Both the position numbers and the translations under genes were made by a program. Of a stretch of 64,000 nt of DNA, positions 16,179-24,155 are shown piece after piece. This DNA is from Pseudomonas mosselii (GTDB lineage Bacteria > Pseudomonadota > Gammaproteobacteria > Pseudomonadales > Pseudomonadaceae), in NCBI RefSeq assembly GCF_019823065.1, contig NZ_CP081966.1:5301501-5365500 (forward strand), given 5' to 3'. The notes beneath the pieces were generated by a model, which had not been told where the DNA came from, did not search any database, and worked only from the letters and a program-made list of their open reading frames with translations. Numbering within the stretch: the stretch's first letter is position 1; each line of letters starts with the position of its first letter.

Positions 16179-18581
16179 TCAGAACTCGAATGTACTCGAC
16201 AGACTTACCTGCCGCGCATCCCCCACCGCAACGAAGTACCGATTCACCGCCGAGCTGTAATACACCTTGTCGAACAGGTTCTTCACGTTCAACTGCAACC
16301 GCACCTTGTGCTCGTCCCATTTTGTTTCGTAGCTGGCAAAGGCATCCGCCACGGTATAAGCCGGCAGGTCGAAGTCATTGGTGGCGTTCCCCGCACGCTC
16401 CCCCACATAGCGCGCACCGGCCCCAAGTCTCAGGCGATCACCGCCGAACAGGCTGCCATAGTCATACACCGCCGACAGCGAACCACTATGCCGGGCGACG
16501 TTCTGCAGTCGATTGCCCTTGAGCTGCGGATCCTTGGTCACCTCGGCGTCGATGAAGGCGTAGGCGCCGATCAAGCTCCAGCGCTCGCTGAGCTGGCCGG
16601 TCAGGTCCAGCTCGACGCCCCGTGAGCGCACTTCGCCTGCGTTGCTGTAGAGAATGGTGCCCGGCTGGGTGTCACCATCAGCCACCAGCACGTTGCGCTT
16701 GGTGATGTCGAACAACGCCAGGGTACCGGTCAACGCCCCCGGCACATCGAGCTTGGCCCCCAGTTCCCACGACTTGCCCTCCTCCGGCGCTATACCTGAG
16801 TCCAGGGTCAGGGTGCGACTACCGCCGAGGCTCAGCGGGGCGATGGTCGAATTGGGCTTGAACGACTCGCTGTAGCTGCCATAGAACGACAGCTGGTCAT
16901 CAACCTTGTACACCACGCCGGCATGGGGCACCCAGGTCTGGTCGCTGGTGTCGGTGTTGACGTTGAACGGCCGGCCGCGACCGGCGTACTGGTCGTACTG
17001 CTGGAAGCGCCCGCCGGCGACCAGGATCCAGTGCTCGTCCAGGTGCCAGGCGTCCTGCAGGAACAGCGAGTCGGTGCGCAGCTTGTCGGTCTGGTCGCTG
17101 TCGCTGGCGCGCACGTTGGTGCCTTGCACTTCGCGGCCATAGACCGGATTCAGGTAGCTGAAGCTCGAGCGGCTGGTCTGGCGGATCAGGTCGGCGCGGT
17201 AGACCTTGCGGTCCTCGTGATCGACACCGACCACCAGGTCGTGACGCATGCCCGCCAGCTCGACGCTGCCGTTGAGGCTGAGGGTGGCGAACTGATCACG
17301 GCTCAGGGCGCCCTGGGTGCCGTCGATGCTGCGCGACAGCGTGCCCTTGCTTTCATCCACGCCGGTCACGCGGACCTGGCTGGCGTCGTAGGTCTCGCGG
17401 TTGAAGCTGTAGCCGAAGTGCAGCTTCCAGTCGTCGTCCAGGCGATGATCGACCTCCAGGCGGTACAGGTCGGAGCGGCCCTCCATGTCGTTGAACGGCT
17501 CGTCGAGGCGGCGGGTGGCGGGAATGTTCAACGGGTGGCCGTCGCTGCCGAAGGCGGTGCCGCGGTCGAACGGGTAGAGAAACTCGCGGTGCTCATAGGC
17601 CAGCACCACCTGGGTGTCCTCGCCATACCAGGCCAGCGACGGGGCCACCAGCGACTCGCGGTGCACGCCGTAGTTGCGCCAGTAGTCTTCGTCCTCGTGA
17701 TCGACGATCAGACGGTAGGCCAGGTTGCTGTCACCCAGCGCCCCGGTGCTGTCCAGGCCGCCGCCGCTGCCGTTCTTGCCGCTGCCATAGGTCGAGCCGC
17801 GCAGGGTCAGGGCGTTGTACTGCTGGAGTTGCGGGCGCTTGCTGACCACATTGATCACTCCGCCCGGGTCCTGGATGCCATACAGCAGCGAGGCCGGCCC
17901 CTTGAGCACCTCGACCCGCTCGGTGCTGGCGTTGAGGGCGCGGCCCTGCACGATCGGCATGCCGTCGCGCATGATCGAGCCATCGCGGTTGTCGCCGAAG
18001 CCGCGCTTCATCACGGTGTCGGCGGTGCCACCGAAATTGTTGCCCTGGGTGATGCCACTGACGTTGTACAGCGCATCATCCAGGTTGCGCGGCGCCTGAT
18101 CGCGGATCACCTGGGCCGGGACCACGTTGACGGCCTGGGGGATGTCCAGCGTCGCGCCTTGGCCGCGCATGATCGTGGCACTGGCCGGCGGCTGGTAGCT
18201 GTAGTCGTCCAGTTGCGAGTTGATGGTGGTGGCCTGCAGGGTCAGCGCGCCGGAGCTGTCGACCGGCTCCAGGGTCAGGGTGCGGGCGTCGAGGCGGCGC
18301 CAGGCCAGGCCCGAGTTGCCGAGCAACTGCTGCAGCGCCTGGTCGGCGTCGAAGGTGCCGTTGAGTGCCGGGGCCTGCACATCCGGCAGGGCCAGGGTGT
18401 AGACCACGCTCTGCCCGGTGGCGCGGCTGAAGGCGTTGAGTGCCTGGGCCAGCGGCTGGCTTGGCTGGGCGAAGCTGTAGACCTGGCTCTGCTGCGCGGC
18501 CAGGGCCTGGGGCACGATGGCGATAGCGGGCAGGGAGCAGAGGCCGAACCAGAGCGGGACGCAACGCGGGGTGAACTTCAT
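16179..18581 (-). CDS. TonB-dependent siderophore receptor with STN signalling domain (FpvA/FoxA type)
   Basis: An 800-residue outer-membrane receptor. A signal peptide (residues 1-28, ending ALAA) is followed by an STN domain (about 35-105, FAQPSQPLAQALNAFSRATGQ to LTLEPV) for surface signalling. The plug (about 130-250) has PQAVNVVPAQVI, ILYNVSGI-like DALYNVSGIT and RVEVLKGPASLLYG, and the beta-barrel ends in Phe (STFEF). It is the output gene of the sigma/FecR pair just upstream on the same strand. The plug motifs place it with ferric hydroxamate-type siderophore receptors; the exact ligand is unknown. A Fur-like box lies 31 bp before the ATG, so it may also have its own promoter. Confidence 0.93.
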   Translation of the reverse strand: MKFTPRCVPLWFGLCSLPAIAIVPQALAAQQSQVYSFAQPSQPLAQALNAFSRATGQSVVYTLALPDVQAPALNGTFDADQALQQLLGNSGLAWRRLDARTLTLEPVDSSGALTLQATTINSQLDDYSYQPPASATIMRGQGATLDIPQAVNVVPAQVIRDQAPRNLDDALYNVSGITQGNNFGGTADTVMKRGFGDNRDGSIMRDGMPIVQGRALNASTERVEVLKGPASLLYGIQDPGGVINVVSKRPQLQQYNALTLRGSTYGSGKNGSGGGLDSTGALGDSNLAYRLIVDHEDEDYWRNYGVHRESLVAPSLAWYGEDTQVVLAYEHREFLYPFDRGTAFGSDGHPLNIPATRRLDEPFNDMEGRSDLYRLEVDHRLDDDWKLHFGYSFNRETYDASQVRVTGVDESKGTLSRSIDGTQGALSRDQFATLSLNGSVELAGMRHDLVVGVDHEDRKVYRADLIRQTSRSSFSYLNPVYGREVQGTNVRASDSDQTDKLRTDSLFLQDAWHLDEHWILVAGGRFQQYDQYAGRGRPFNVNTDTSDQTWVPHAGVVYKVDDQLSFYGSYSESFKPNSTIAPLSLGGSRTLTLDSGIAPEEGKSWELGAKLDVPGALTGTLALFDITKRNVLVADGDTQPGTILYSNAGEVRSRGVELDLTGQLSERWSLIGAYAFIDAEVTKDPQLKGNRLQNVARHSGSLSAVYDYGSLFGGDRLRLGAGARYVGERAGNATNDFDLPAYTVADAFASYETKWDEHKVRLQLNVKNLFDKVYYSSAVNRYFVAVGDARQVSLSSTFEF

Positions 18582-18611
18582 GGACGCGGACCTGTGAGAG
18601 GGATGATCGTT

Positions 18612-18626
18612 TGCGAATGAATCGCA
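18612..18626 (-). promoter_or_regulatory. Putative Fur box upstream of the siderophore receptor
   Basis: Read on the minus strand, TGCGATTCATTCGCA is a near-palindrome. It matches about 10 of 14 positions of the 7-1-7 Fur consensus TGATAAT-N-ATTATCA. It lies 31 bp upstream of the receptor ATG, consistent with iron repression. Confidence 0.45.
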
Positions 18627-18693
18627 CTTCCACTCACTACACGGATGCCGTGGGGGGATACCTCATCACCTGATCGAAAAAATTTTGCGTCAC

Positions 18694-18728
18694 CGACGCT
18701 ATCGCGGGGCGAGCCCGCGATAGCGTCG
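18694..18728 (-). terminator. Hairpin between fecR and the receptor gene
   Basis: A long GC-rich stem (CGACGCTATCGCGGG / CCCGCGATAGCGTCG) is followed, reading on the minus strand, by an AAAATTTTTT tract about 8 bases later. It could terminate or attenuate transcription coming from the sigma/FecR operon. The sequence also resembles the REP family. Confidence 0.5.
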
Positions 18729-18735
18729 GAACAGG

Positions 18736-19707
18736 TCAACGCAAGACGGTCAGCCGACCCAGCACCGTCTGCCGTGAGAAGCCCATCACCTTGCCCAGCG
18801 AATCCAGTGCGGCGAGCGGCTGCGCCACTGGAAAACTACCACTGACCCTACGCTGCCCCAGCTCCCCGTCGAGCAACAAGATCCGCCCGGGATAGTAACG
18901 CCCAAGGTCCTCGATCACCTGCGCCAACGGCACCTGGTAATAGTTCAGCCAGCCCTGGCGCCAGGCCAATCGGCTGTCGCTGTCCACCGCCTCGATCCCA
19001 CCGGCCACGCCGCCGGCATAGGCCAGTTGCTGATTGGCCGTCAGCTCGCGGGCAACCTGTCCTTCGGCCGCCGCCACCGCCACCCGCCCGCTGCGCACGG
19101 TCACCTGGGCACCCTCGCCCTGCTCGCGCACCTCGAACTGGGTTCCCAGCACCCGCACCTCCCCGCCTTGGGCATCCACCAGGAATGGCTCGCCAGTATG
19201 GGTCACCTCGAAGAACGCGGCGCCGCGCAGCAAGCGCACGCGCCGCTCGCCCTGGGCGAAATCCACCGCCACGGCCGTGCCGGCATCCAGGGTGAGGCGC
19301 GAACGGTCGGCCAGGGTCACCTGGCGCACTTGCGCGCCGCTGGAGTAGTCGGCACGCAGGTCCTGCAGCCAGAACTGCGGCTGCCAGCCCGCCGCGTAGC
19401 CGAGCGCCAGCACAAGGCTTGCCGCCACCGCCAGGCCGCGCCAAGGCCGCTTGCGCGCGGGCCGGCGCATGGCGTCGAGGTACTGTTGCAGACTCGTTTG
19501 CTCCTCGGCCGCCAGCCGCGCCGCCGGCGCCTCGCTCAAGCGCCACAGCGCCTGGGCCTCGGCGTAGGCCTGGCGATGGGCCGGGCTCTCCAGCAGCCAG
19601 CGCTTGAACGCCGCGCCCTCGGCCTGCGCCGGCTGCTGCTGGATGCGCCCGAGCCAGCGCAGGGCGGCCTGGGACTGTGCGGCAGTGATCGGCTGTTCAA
19701 GACTCAT
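18736..19707 (-). CDS. FecR-family anti-sigma/sigma-regulator
   Basis: A 323-residue inner-membrane regulator. The cytoplasmic N-terminal DUF4880 part (residues 1-85) holds AALRWLGRIQQQPAQAEGAAFKRWL and AHRQAYAEAQALWRL. One transmembrane helix follows (about 95-113, GLAVAASLVLALGYAAG), then a periplasmic FecR domain with RLTLDAGTAVAVDF and EVRVLGTQFEVRE. The C-terminal STN-like region has LAQVIEDLGRYYPGRI. It carries the signal from the receptor's STN domain to the ECF sigma factor. Its ATG overlaps the sigma stop (ATGA), which also fixes the start. Confidence 0.92.
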   Translation of the reverse strand: MSLEQPITAAQSQAALRWLGRIQQQPAQAEGAAFKRWLLESPAHRQAYAEAQALWRLSEAPAARLAAEEQTSLQQYLDAMRRPARKRPWRGLAVAASLVLALGYAAGWQPQFWLQDLRADYSSGAQVRQVTLADRSRLTLDAGTAVAVDFAQGERRVRLLRGAAFFEVTHTGEPFLVDAQGGEVRVLGTQFEVREQGEGAQVTVRSGRVAVAAAEGQVARELTANQQLAYAGGVAGGIEAVDSDSRLAWRQGWLNYYQVPLAQVIEDLGRYYPGRILLLDGELGQRRVSGSFPVAQPLAALDSLGKVMGFSRQTVLGRLTVLR

Positions 19708-20255
19708 CGACGGGCGCTCCCTGGCCGGCGCAGTGGGGACGCGGGTTCGGCGACGCTCGCCTTGCACGCTTCGAGGGCGCGCATCATATGCTTTTCCACC
19801 GCGCTCTGGGACAACTGCATGGCCTTGGCGATCTCGCCGTAGGTACAGCCATGGATGCGGTTGAGCAGGAAGATCTGCCGGGTGCGTTCGGGCAACGCCC
19901 GCAGGGCCGCCTCGATACGCTGCAGGTCGTGGTCGACCTCCAGGGCCTGCTCGGGGAGCTGGCTGCCCTGCGGCTCGTCGAGGTCGTGCAGGCCTTCGGC
20001 GGCGCGGTCGCGGCTGCCTTCGCTGCGCAGGTAATCGATGGCCAGGTTGCTGGCGCTGCGCAGCAGGTAGGTGTCGAGCGCCTCGACCTTCACCTCGGGG
20101 CGCCGCCAGAAACGCAGGAACAGGTCCTGGACCAGGTCCGACGCCGTGGCGCGGCAGCCGACGCGCCGGCTGACCAGCGCTTCCATGCGCGCGCGCTGGG
20201 CCAGGAACACCTGGAGAAAACGCGCCCGACCGCCGCCGGCTTCGGAGTCGCTCAA
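19704..20255 (-). CDS. ECF sigma factor (FecI/iron-starvation type)
   Basis: A 183-residue sigma-70-family ECF factor. Region 2 is at residues about 8-75 (ARMEALVSRRVGCRATASDLVQDLFLRFW, TYLLRSASNLAIDYLRS) and region 4 at about 105-165 (ALPERTRQIFLLNRIHGCTYGEIAKAMQLSQSAVEKHMMRAL). It lacks an anti-sigma transmembrane segment and relies on the overlapping FecR gene. Target is most likely the downstream siderophore receptor. It begins 4 bp after the DUF3325 gene, so it is transcribed with the upstream PepSY block. Confidence 0.93.
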   Translation of the reverse strand: MSDSEAGGGRARFLQVFLAQRARMEALVSRRVGCRATASDLVQDLFLRFWRRPEVKVEALDTYLLRSASNLAIDYLRSEGSRDRAAEGLHDLDEPQGSQLPEQALEVDHDLQRIEAALRALPERTRQIFLLNRIHGCTYGEIAKAMQLSQSAVEKHMMRALEACKASVAEPASPLRRPGSARR

Positions 20256-20259
20256 GGAC

Positions 20260-20586
20260 CTAGACCGCCTGCACGGCCAACAGCGGCCCGAGCACCAGAC
20301 TGGCGAACGCCGCCCCGAGCAGCAGGCGCGGCTGGTAAGGCAGGCCGAACACCCACAGGGTCACGCCGGCCATCAGCACGGCGATCCACTCCACCAGGCC
20401 CAGGGCCCAGCCGCGCCCGAGCACGGCGAAGATCAACGACAGCAACAGCAAGACCCAGCCCGCGAGCTTCAAGGCTCGCAGTTGCCGGCCCGTGGGGTTG
20501 CGCCCGAGCAGGTCGTTGAAGTGTTTTTCCATGGCCAGGCACAGGCCGGCGAAACCGGCGAAGCCCATCAGCGCGACCCCCAGCAT
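20260..20586 (-). CDS. DUF3325 small membrane protein
   Basis: A 108-residue inner-membrane protein with three or four hydrophobic helices and the motif CLAMEKHFNDLLGR near residue 20. DUF3325 genes sit regularly next to PepSY membrane proteins in siderophore-uptake loci. Its ATG shares one base with the stop codon of the PepSY gene (TGATG), implying translational coupling. Function unknown; inferred to support iron release or reduction at the inner membrane. Confidence 0.82.
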   Translation of the reverse strand: MLGVALMGFAGFAGLCLAMEKHFNDLLGRNPTGRQLRALKLAGWVLLLLSLIFAVLGRGWALGLVEWIAVLMAGVTLWVFGLPYQPRLLLGAAFASLVLGPLLAVQAV

Positions 20587-22148
20587 CAGCTCGCCTCCAC
20601 GGTCGTGGCGGTGCGTCGCGCACGCTTGGCGACCGGCTTGGGCGCACGCAGCATCTTGCCGGCAGCCCAGGCCAGGAACACGCCGGTGGCCAGGGCCGTC
20701 AGGTCGAAACCGGCCATCGCCCAGTCACCCGCGGCGATGGAGTGATCCAACCCCTTGTCAGTGGTCAACGCGTTGAGCAGCGGTAGCAAGGCGAACGCCA
20801 GCGCTCCCAGCGTCAGTTGTTCGCCCCAGGCACGGCGCCCGCTGCGCAATATGGCGTGGAGCAAAGACGCGCCCCAGGCCAGGAAGAAAGCATTGATCTC
20901 CCAATCGGACCGGCCGTCCAGCGTCGTTGGTAGCAACCGATTGGCCCAGAAGAACGCCGCCACGCCCAGCAACAGGCCGCTCATGCTGGCGATGTTCAGC
21001 ACTTCGACCAGGCGCAGCTCGCCGGGCATGCGCTCGCTCTTGGCATGCTTGAGCTGGCGCTTGCCCAGCCACATCACCAGGCCCGTGCCGATCACCGCCG
21101 TGCCGGCCAAGCCGAAGGCGAAGTACAACCAGCGCAGCCAGGGCCCGGCGAAGTTGCCCATGTGCAGGCCGACAAAGGTAAAGGAGGTGGTCATCGCCAC
21201 GCTTTCCGGCGCGCCGCGTCGCAGCAGCTCGCCACTGACGCCATCGAAGGTCCAGGTGGCGCTGCGCTGGTAGGCGACGCTGTCGGCCGAGGCGCGGGTG
21301 AAGGTGACCCGGGCGTTGCGGTCGCCTGGGTTGTGCACCTGGATGTAGCCCATGCGCGCGCCCGGCGCCTGTTCCTGGACCTTGGCGTACAGTTCGGTCA
21401 ACGGCGCCAGCGGCGCGGCCTGGGCCACCGCCTCGGGCACCTCGTCGCGGCCGAACACATCGTTGAAGTAGCCACTGCTGTCGCCATAGCTGGCCAGGAT
21501 ACTGGCCGGCATGACCATGTACATGAAGATCACCAGGCTGCTATAGCTGATCATCAGGTGGAACGGCAGCACCAGCACGCCGATGGCGTTGTGGCCATCG
21601 AGCCAGGAACGCTGGCCCTTGCCCGGGCGGAAGGTGAAGAACTCCTTGAAGATCTTCTTGTGGGTGATGATCCCGGTGACCAGCCCCAGCAGCATGATGA
21701 AGGCGCAGAAGGTCGACAGCCAGCGGCCCCAGGGGTGGGGCATCTGCAGCTGGAAGTGGAAGCGGTAGAAGAACTCGCCGCCACGGCTGTCACGGGCCTC
21801 GACCGCCTCGCCGGTGCGGGCGTCGAGTTCCTTGTCGGTGAAACCCCGGCGCCCACCGCCGTTCGGGTCGCGCCAGCTGACACTCAGCGCCGCCTCGCGC
21901 TCGCTGGGCAGGCGGATGAACCAGGTGCTGGCGTGACCGGCATGGGTTTCCAGGTAACGCTGGGCCAGGCCGAGGCTGCGTACCGGGTCGAGCGGATGGC
22001 TCTGCACCTCGGGCTGGGTCCAGTGGCTGATCTCCTCCTTGAAGTACGACAGCGTTCCGGTAAGGAAGATGGCGAACAGCAGCCAGCCGAAGATCAGGCC
22101 GGTCCAGGTGTGCAGCCAGGCCATGGCCTGGCGGAAGCCTTCTTTCAT
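20586..22148 (-). CDS. PepSY-associated transmembrane protein (putative siderophore-iron reductase)
   Basis: A 520-residue inner-membrane protein. It begins MKEGFRQAMAWLHTWTGLIFGWLLFAIFLTG, the usual start of the PepSY_TM family, with an early transmembrane His. More conserved transmembrane His positions follow (RFHFQLQMPH, ITHKKIF, LDGHNAIGVLVLPFHLMISYS, VGLHMGNF). A large periplasmic loop carries two PepSY-like parts. Such proteins (PiuB/FpvG-like) are proposed haem-containing reductases that free iron from siderophores. It is in an operon with DUF3649 upstream (ATGA overlap) and DUF3325 downstream (TGATG). The start at 22148 is set by the family's N-terminus. Confidence 0.88.
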   Translation of the reverse strand: MKEGFRQAMAWLHTWTGLIFGWLLFAIFLTGTLSYFKEEISHWTQPEVQSHPLDPVRSLGLAQRYLETHAGHASTWFIRLPSEREAALSVSWRDPNGGGRRGFTDKELDARTGEAVEARDSRGGEFFYRFHFQLQMPHPWGRWLSTFCAFIMLLGLVTGIITHKKIFKEFFTFRPGKGQRSWLDGHNAIGVLVLPFHLMISYSSLVIFMYMVMPASILASYGDSSGYFNDVFGRDEVPEAVAQAAPLAPLTELYAKVQEQAPGARMGYIQVHNPGDRNARVTFTRASADSVAYQRSATWTFDGVSGELLRRGAPESVAMTTSFTFVGLHMGNFAGPWLRWLYFAFGLAGTAVIGTGLVMWLGKRQLKHAKSERMPGELRLVEVLNIASMSGLLLGVAAFFWANRLLPTTLDGRSDWEINAFFLAWGASLLHAILRSGRRAWGEQLTLGALAFALLPLLNALTTDKGLDHSIAAGDWAMAGFDLTALATGVFLAWAAGKMLRAPKPVAKRARRTATTVEAS

Positions 22149-22450
22149 GGCAGGTTCATCCAGTAGGCCAGCACGTTGATCAGCCCCAGGGCCAGGCTTG
22201 GCAGCAGCACGCCCAGCCAGGCGCGCCAGGCGCTGCGGCAGGCAAAGCACCCGATGAAGGCGATCAGGTAGAAGACGAACGACAGCATCATCCCGGTCAT
22301 CGTCGCGTCGGCCTGGGTCATCGGCGCAAGCAGGGTGATGCAGACACTGGCCATCGACGCCAGCAGGTAGCCACCCAGCAGCGCGGCCAGGCTGCGTGAG
22401 GTCACGGCCAGGCGGTAGCTCAGGGGAAGGCCGGCGGCTTTGCTCTTCAT
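22145..22450 (-). CDS. DUF3649 small membrane protein
   Basis: A 101-residue inner-membrane protein with three hydrophobic helices (about 21-43, 53-72, 80-98). It matches the DUF3649 pattern (LAALLGGYLLAS, CRSAWRAWLG). It is the first gene of the iron-uptake operon, overlapping the PepSY gene by ATGA. Two Fur-like boxes lie in the divergent region upstream. Role unknown, tied by context to iron acquisition. Confidence 0.82.
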   Translation of the reverse strand: MKSKAAGLPLSYRLAVTSRSLAALLGGYLLASMASVCITLLAPMTQADATMTGMMLSFVFYLIAFIGCFACRSAWRAWLGVLLPSLALGLINVLAYWMNLP

Positions 22451-22484
22451 GGCGAGGGTCCGGGGATTGGGAGTGCAATACTAA

Positions 22485-22499
22485 TGATTTCAATTCTCA
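22485..22499. promoter_or_regulatory. Putative Fur box in the divergent iron promoter
   Basis: TGATTTCAATTCTCA fits the 7-1-7 Fur consensus at about 10 of 14 positions. It lies 35 bp upstream of the DUF3649 operon. Confidence 0.45.
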
Positions 22500-22578
22500 T
22501 AAGCAAAGCATGCAGGCACCAGCGGTACGCATGCCTTGCGGCGGCAGCGATTGCCGAACACCGGCGGCATGAATACAA

Positions 22579-22593
22579 TGCGAACAATTCTTA
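22579..22593. promoter_or_regulatory. Putative Fur box upstream of the second sigma gene
   Basis: TGCGAACAATTCTTA fits the 7-1-7 Fur consensus at about 9 of 14 positions. It lies 36 bp before the GTG start of the plus-strand ECF sigma gene. Confidence 0.4.
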
Positions 22594-22629
22594 CTTCCAG
22601 TTGCGCCTTCTGGCGCCGGAGTCGTATCG

Positions 22630-23124
22630 GTGTCCAGTGCCCTCTCTTCCACCGTCGAAGGTCTCTACCACGCCCATCACAGTTGGCTGACCGGATGGCT
22701 GCGACGACGCCTGGGCTGCCCGCAGAGCGCCGCCGACCTGGCCCAGGACACCTACCTGCGCCTGCTCCAGGCCCGCGAGGCGCCGCAGCTGATCGAGCCC
22801 CGGGCCTTCCTCACCACCGTGGCCAAGCGCGTGCTGTGCAACCACTTCCGCCGCCAGGAACTGGAACGCGCCTACCTCCAGGCCCTGGCCCAGCAGCCCG
22901 AGCAGGTGGCGCCCAGCGAGGAAGACAAAGCCCTCATCCTGGACACGCTGCTCGAGCTCGACCGCCTGCTCGATAGCCTGCCGCCGCTGGTCAAACGCGC
23001 CTTCCTGCTGGCCCAGGTCGATGGCCTGAGCCAGGGCGAGATCGCCCGCGAGCTGGGCATTTCCCTGGCGACGGTCAAGCGCTACCTGCACAAGGCAGCC
23101 CTGCGCTGCTACTTCGCCCTGTGA
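22630..23124 (+). CDS. fecI: ECF sigma factor FecI-like (second cassette)
   Basis: A 164-residue ECF sigma factor. Region 2 (residues about 8-75) has LYHAHHSWLTGWLRRRLGCPQSAADLAQDTYLRLL, the typical FecI opening, and AFLTTVAKRVLCNHFRRQEL. Region 4 (about 108-160) has LPPLVKRAFLLAQVDGLSQGEIARELGISLATVKRYLHKA. The start is the GTG at 22630, supported by GGAG 8 bp upstream; no ATG lies near. It forms the sigma/FecR/FecA cassette with the next two genes. Regulation by Fur is suggested by the upstream box. Confidence 0.93.
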   Translation: MSSALSSTVEGLYHAHHSWLTGWLRRRLGCPQSAADLAQDTYLRLLQAREAPQLIEPRAFLTTVAKRVLCNHFRRQELERAYLQALAQQPEQVAPSEEDKALILDTLLELDRLLDSLPPLVKRAFLLAQVDGLSQGEIARELGISLATVKRYLHKAALRCYFAL

Positions 23125-24047
23125 ACGCAGTCTTTTCCTCGCAGATCGCCGAACAGGCGGTGCATTGGCTGATCGAGTCGCAGAGCGAAGGTTTCGACCA
23201 GCACCACGCCCTGGAGCGCTGGCTGCAGGCCGACAGCGAACACCAACGGGCCTGGGCCCATATCCAGCAGGTCAACCAGCGCCTGCGCGGCGTCGCCGCC
23301 CCGGTGGTCCACGCCACCCTGCAGGCACCGCCCTCACCGGCCCGGCGCCGCGCCCTCAAGGCGCTGCTGCTGGCGGGGCTGGCCAGCGCCGCCGGATTGG
23401 GCCTGCAACAACACAATCCCTTGCCTGGGTTGATGGCCGACTACCGCAGCCCGGTCGGCCAGCGCCGCCGCCTGGCCCTCGACGACGGCAGCCTGTTGCA
23501 CCTGAACACCCGCAGCGCTGCCGACGTGCGCTTCGACGGCCGGCAGCGCCTGGTGCGCTTGCAGGAAGGCGAACTGCTGCTCGACGTGATCAACGACCCA
23601 CGGCCACTGCGCCTGGCCACGGCCCAGGGCGAGCTGCATCTGCACAGCGGACGCTTCGACGTCCGTCAGTTCGACGGTTTCAGCCTGGTATCGGTGTTCA
23701 GCGGCAGCGCCAGCGTGACCGGCACACCGCTGCTGGCCGGGCACCAAGCGCGCTTGGCCCGTGGCGGCTGGCAGGCGGTTGCACCGCTGGACCCTAATCG
23801 GGCGGCCTGGGTGGAGGGCATGCTGGTGGTGTCGCAGATGCGCCTGGGTGACTTTCTCGCCGAGCTGTCGCGGTATCGACTCGGGCAGTTGGGATGCAGC
23901 GAGCGGGTGGCCGATCTACGGATTTCCGGATCGTATCCGCTGGCAGACAGTGAACGGATTCTGGAGATGCTGGAAGTGACGCTGCCGGTGAAGGTACGGC
24001 GGTTCACCCGGTACTGGGTGTCGCTCGAAGCCGCGTCAACTGGCTAA
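23121..24047 (+). CDS. fecR: FecR-family sigma regulator (second cassette)
   Basis: A 308-residue protein. The cytoplasmic N-terminal part (EQAVHWLIESQSEG, ALERWLQADSEHQRAWAHIQQV) is followed by a weak membrane segment near residues 75-93 (LKALLLAGLASAAGLGL), then the periplasmic FecR domain (RLALDDGSLLHLNTRSAADV, LHLHSGRFDVRQF) and the C-terminal STN-like region (LGDFLAELSRYRLG, LRISGSYPLADSERILEML). Translation begins at a GTG that overlaps the sigma stop (GTGA). It keeps the FecI factor inactive until FecA signals ligand binding. Confidence 0.92.
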   Translation: MNAVFSSQIAEQAVHWLIESQSEGFDQHHALERWLQADSEHQRAWAHIQQVNQRLRGVAAPVVHATLQAPPSPARRRALKALLLAGLASAAGLGLQQHNPLPGLMADYRSPVGQRRRLALDDGSLLHLNTRSAADVRFDGRQRLVRLQEGELLLDVINDPRPLRLATAQGELHLHSGRFDVRQFDGFSLVSVFSGSASVTGTPLLAGHQARLARGGWQAVAPLDPNRAAWVEGMLVVSQMRLGDFLAELSRYRLGQLGCSERVADLRISGSYPLADSERILEMLEVTLPVKVRRFTRYWVSLEAASTG

Positions 24048-24155
24048 GAGGCTGGCCCGTTCCCGGGAGCACCCGTTTTTTCAACTCAGTTGAGCCATTT
24101 CCCGAACCTCGCGTGACAGAGAAGACAGAACCCCTTGTCACAGGACCTCCGTCAC

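Noticed and set aside
24081..24093. TCAACTCAGTTGA palindrome upstream of fecA as a sigma-factor promoter or operator
   Set aside because: Only a short palindrome with no known consensus; kept as a remark in the fecA entry and not as a site.
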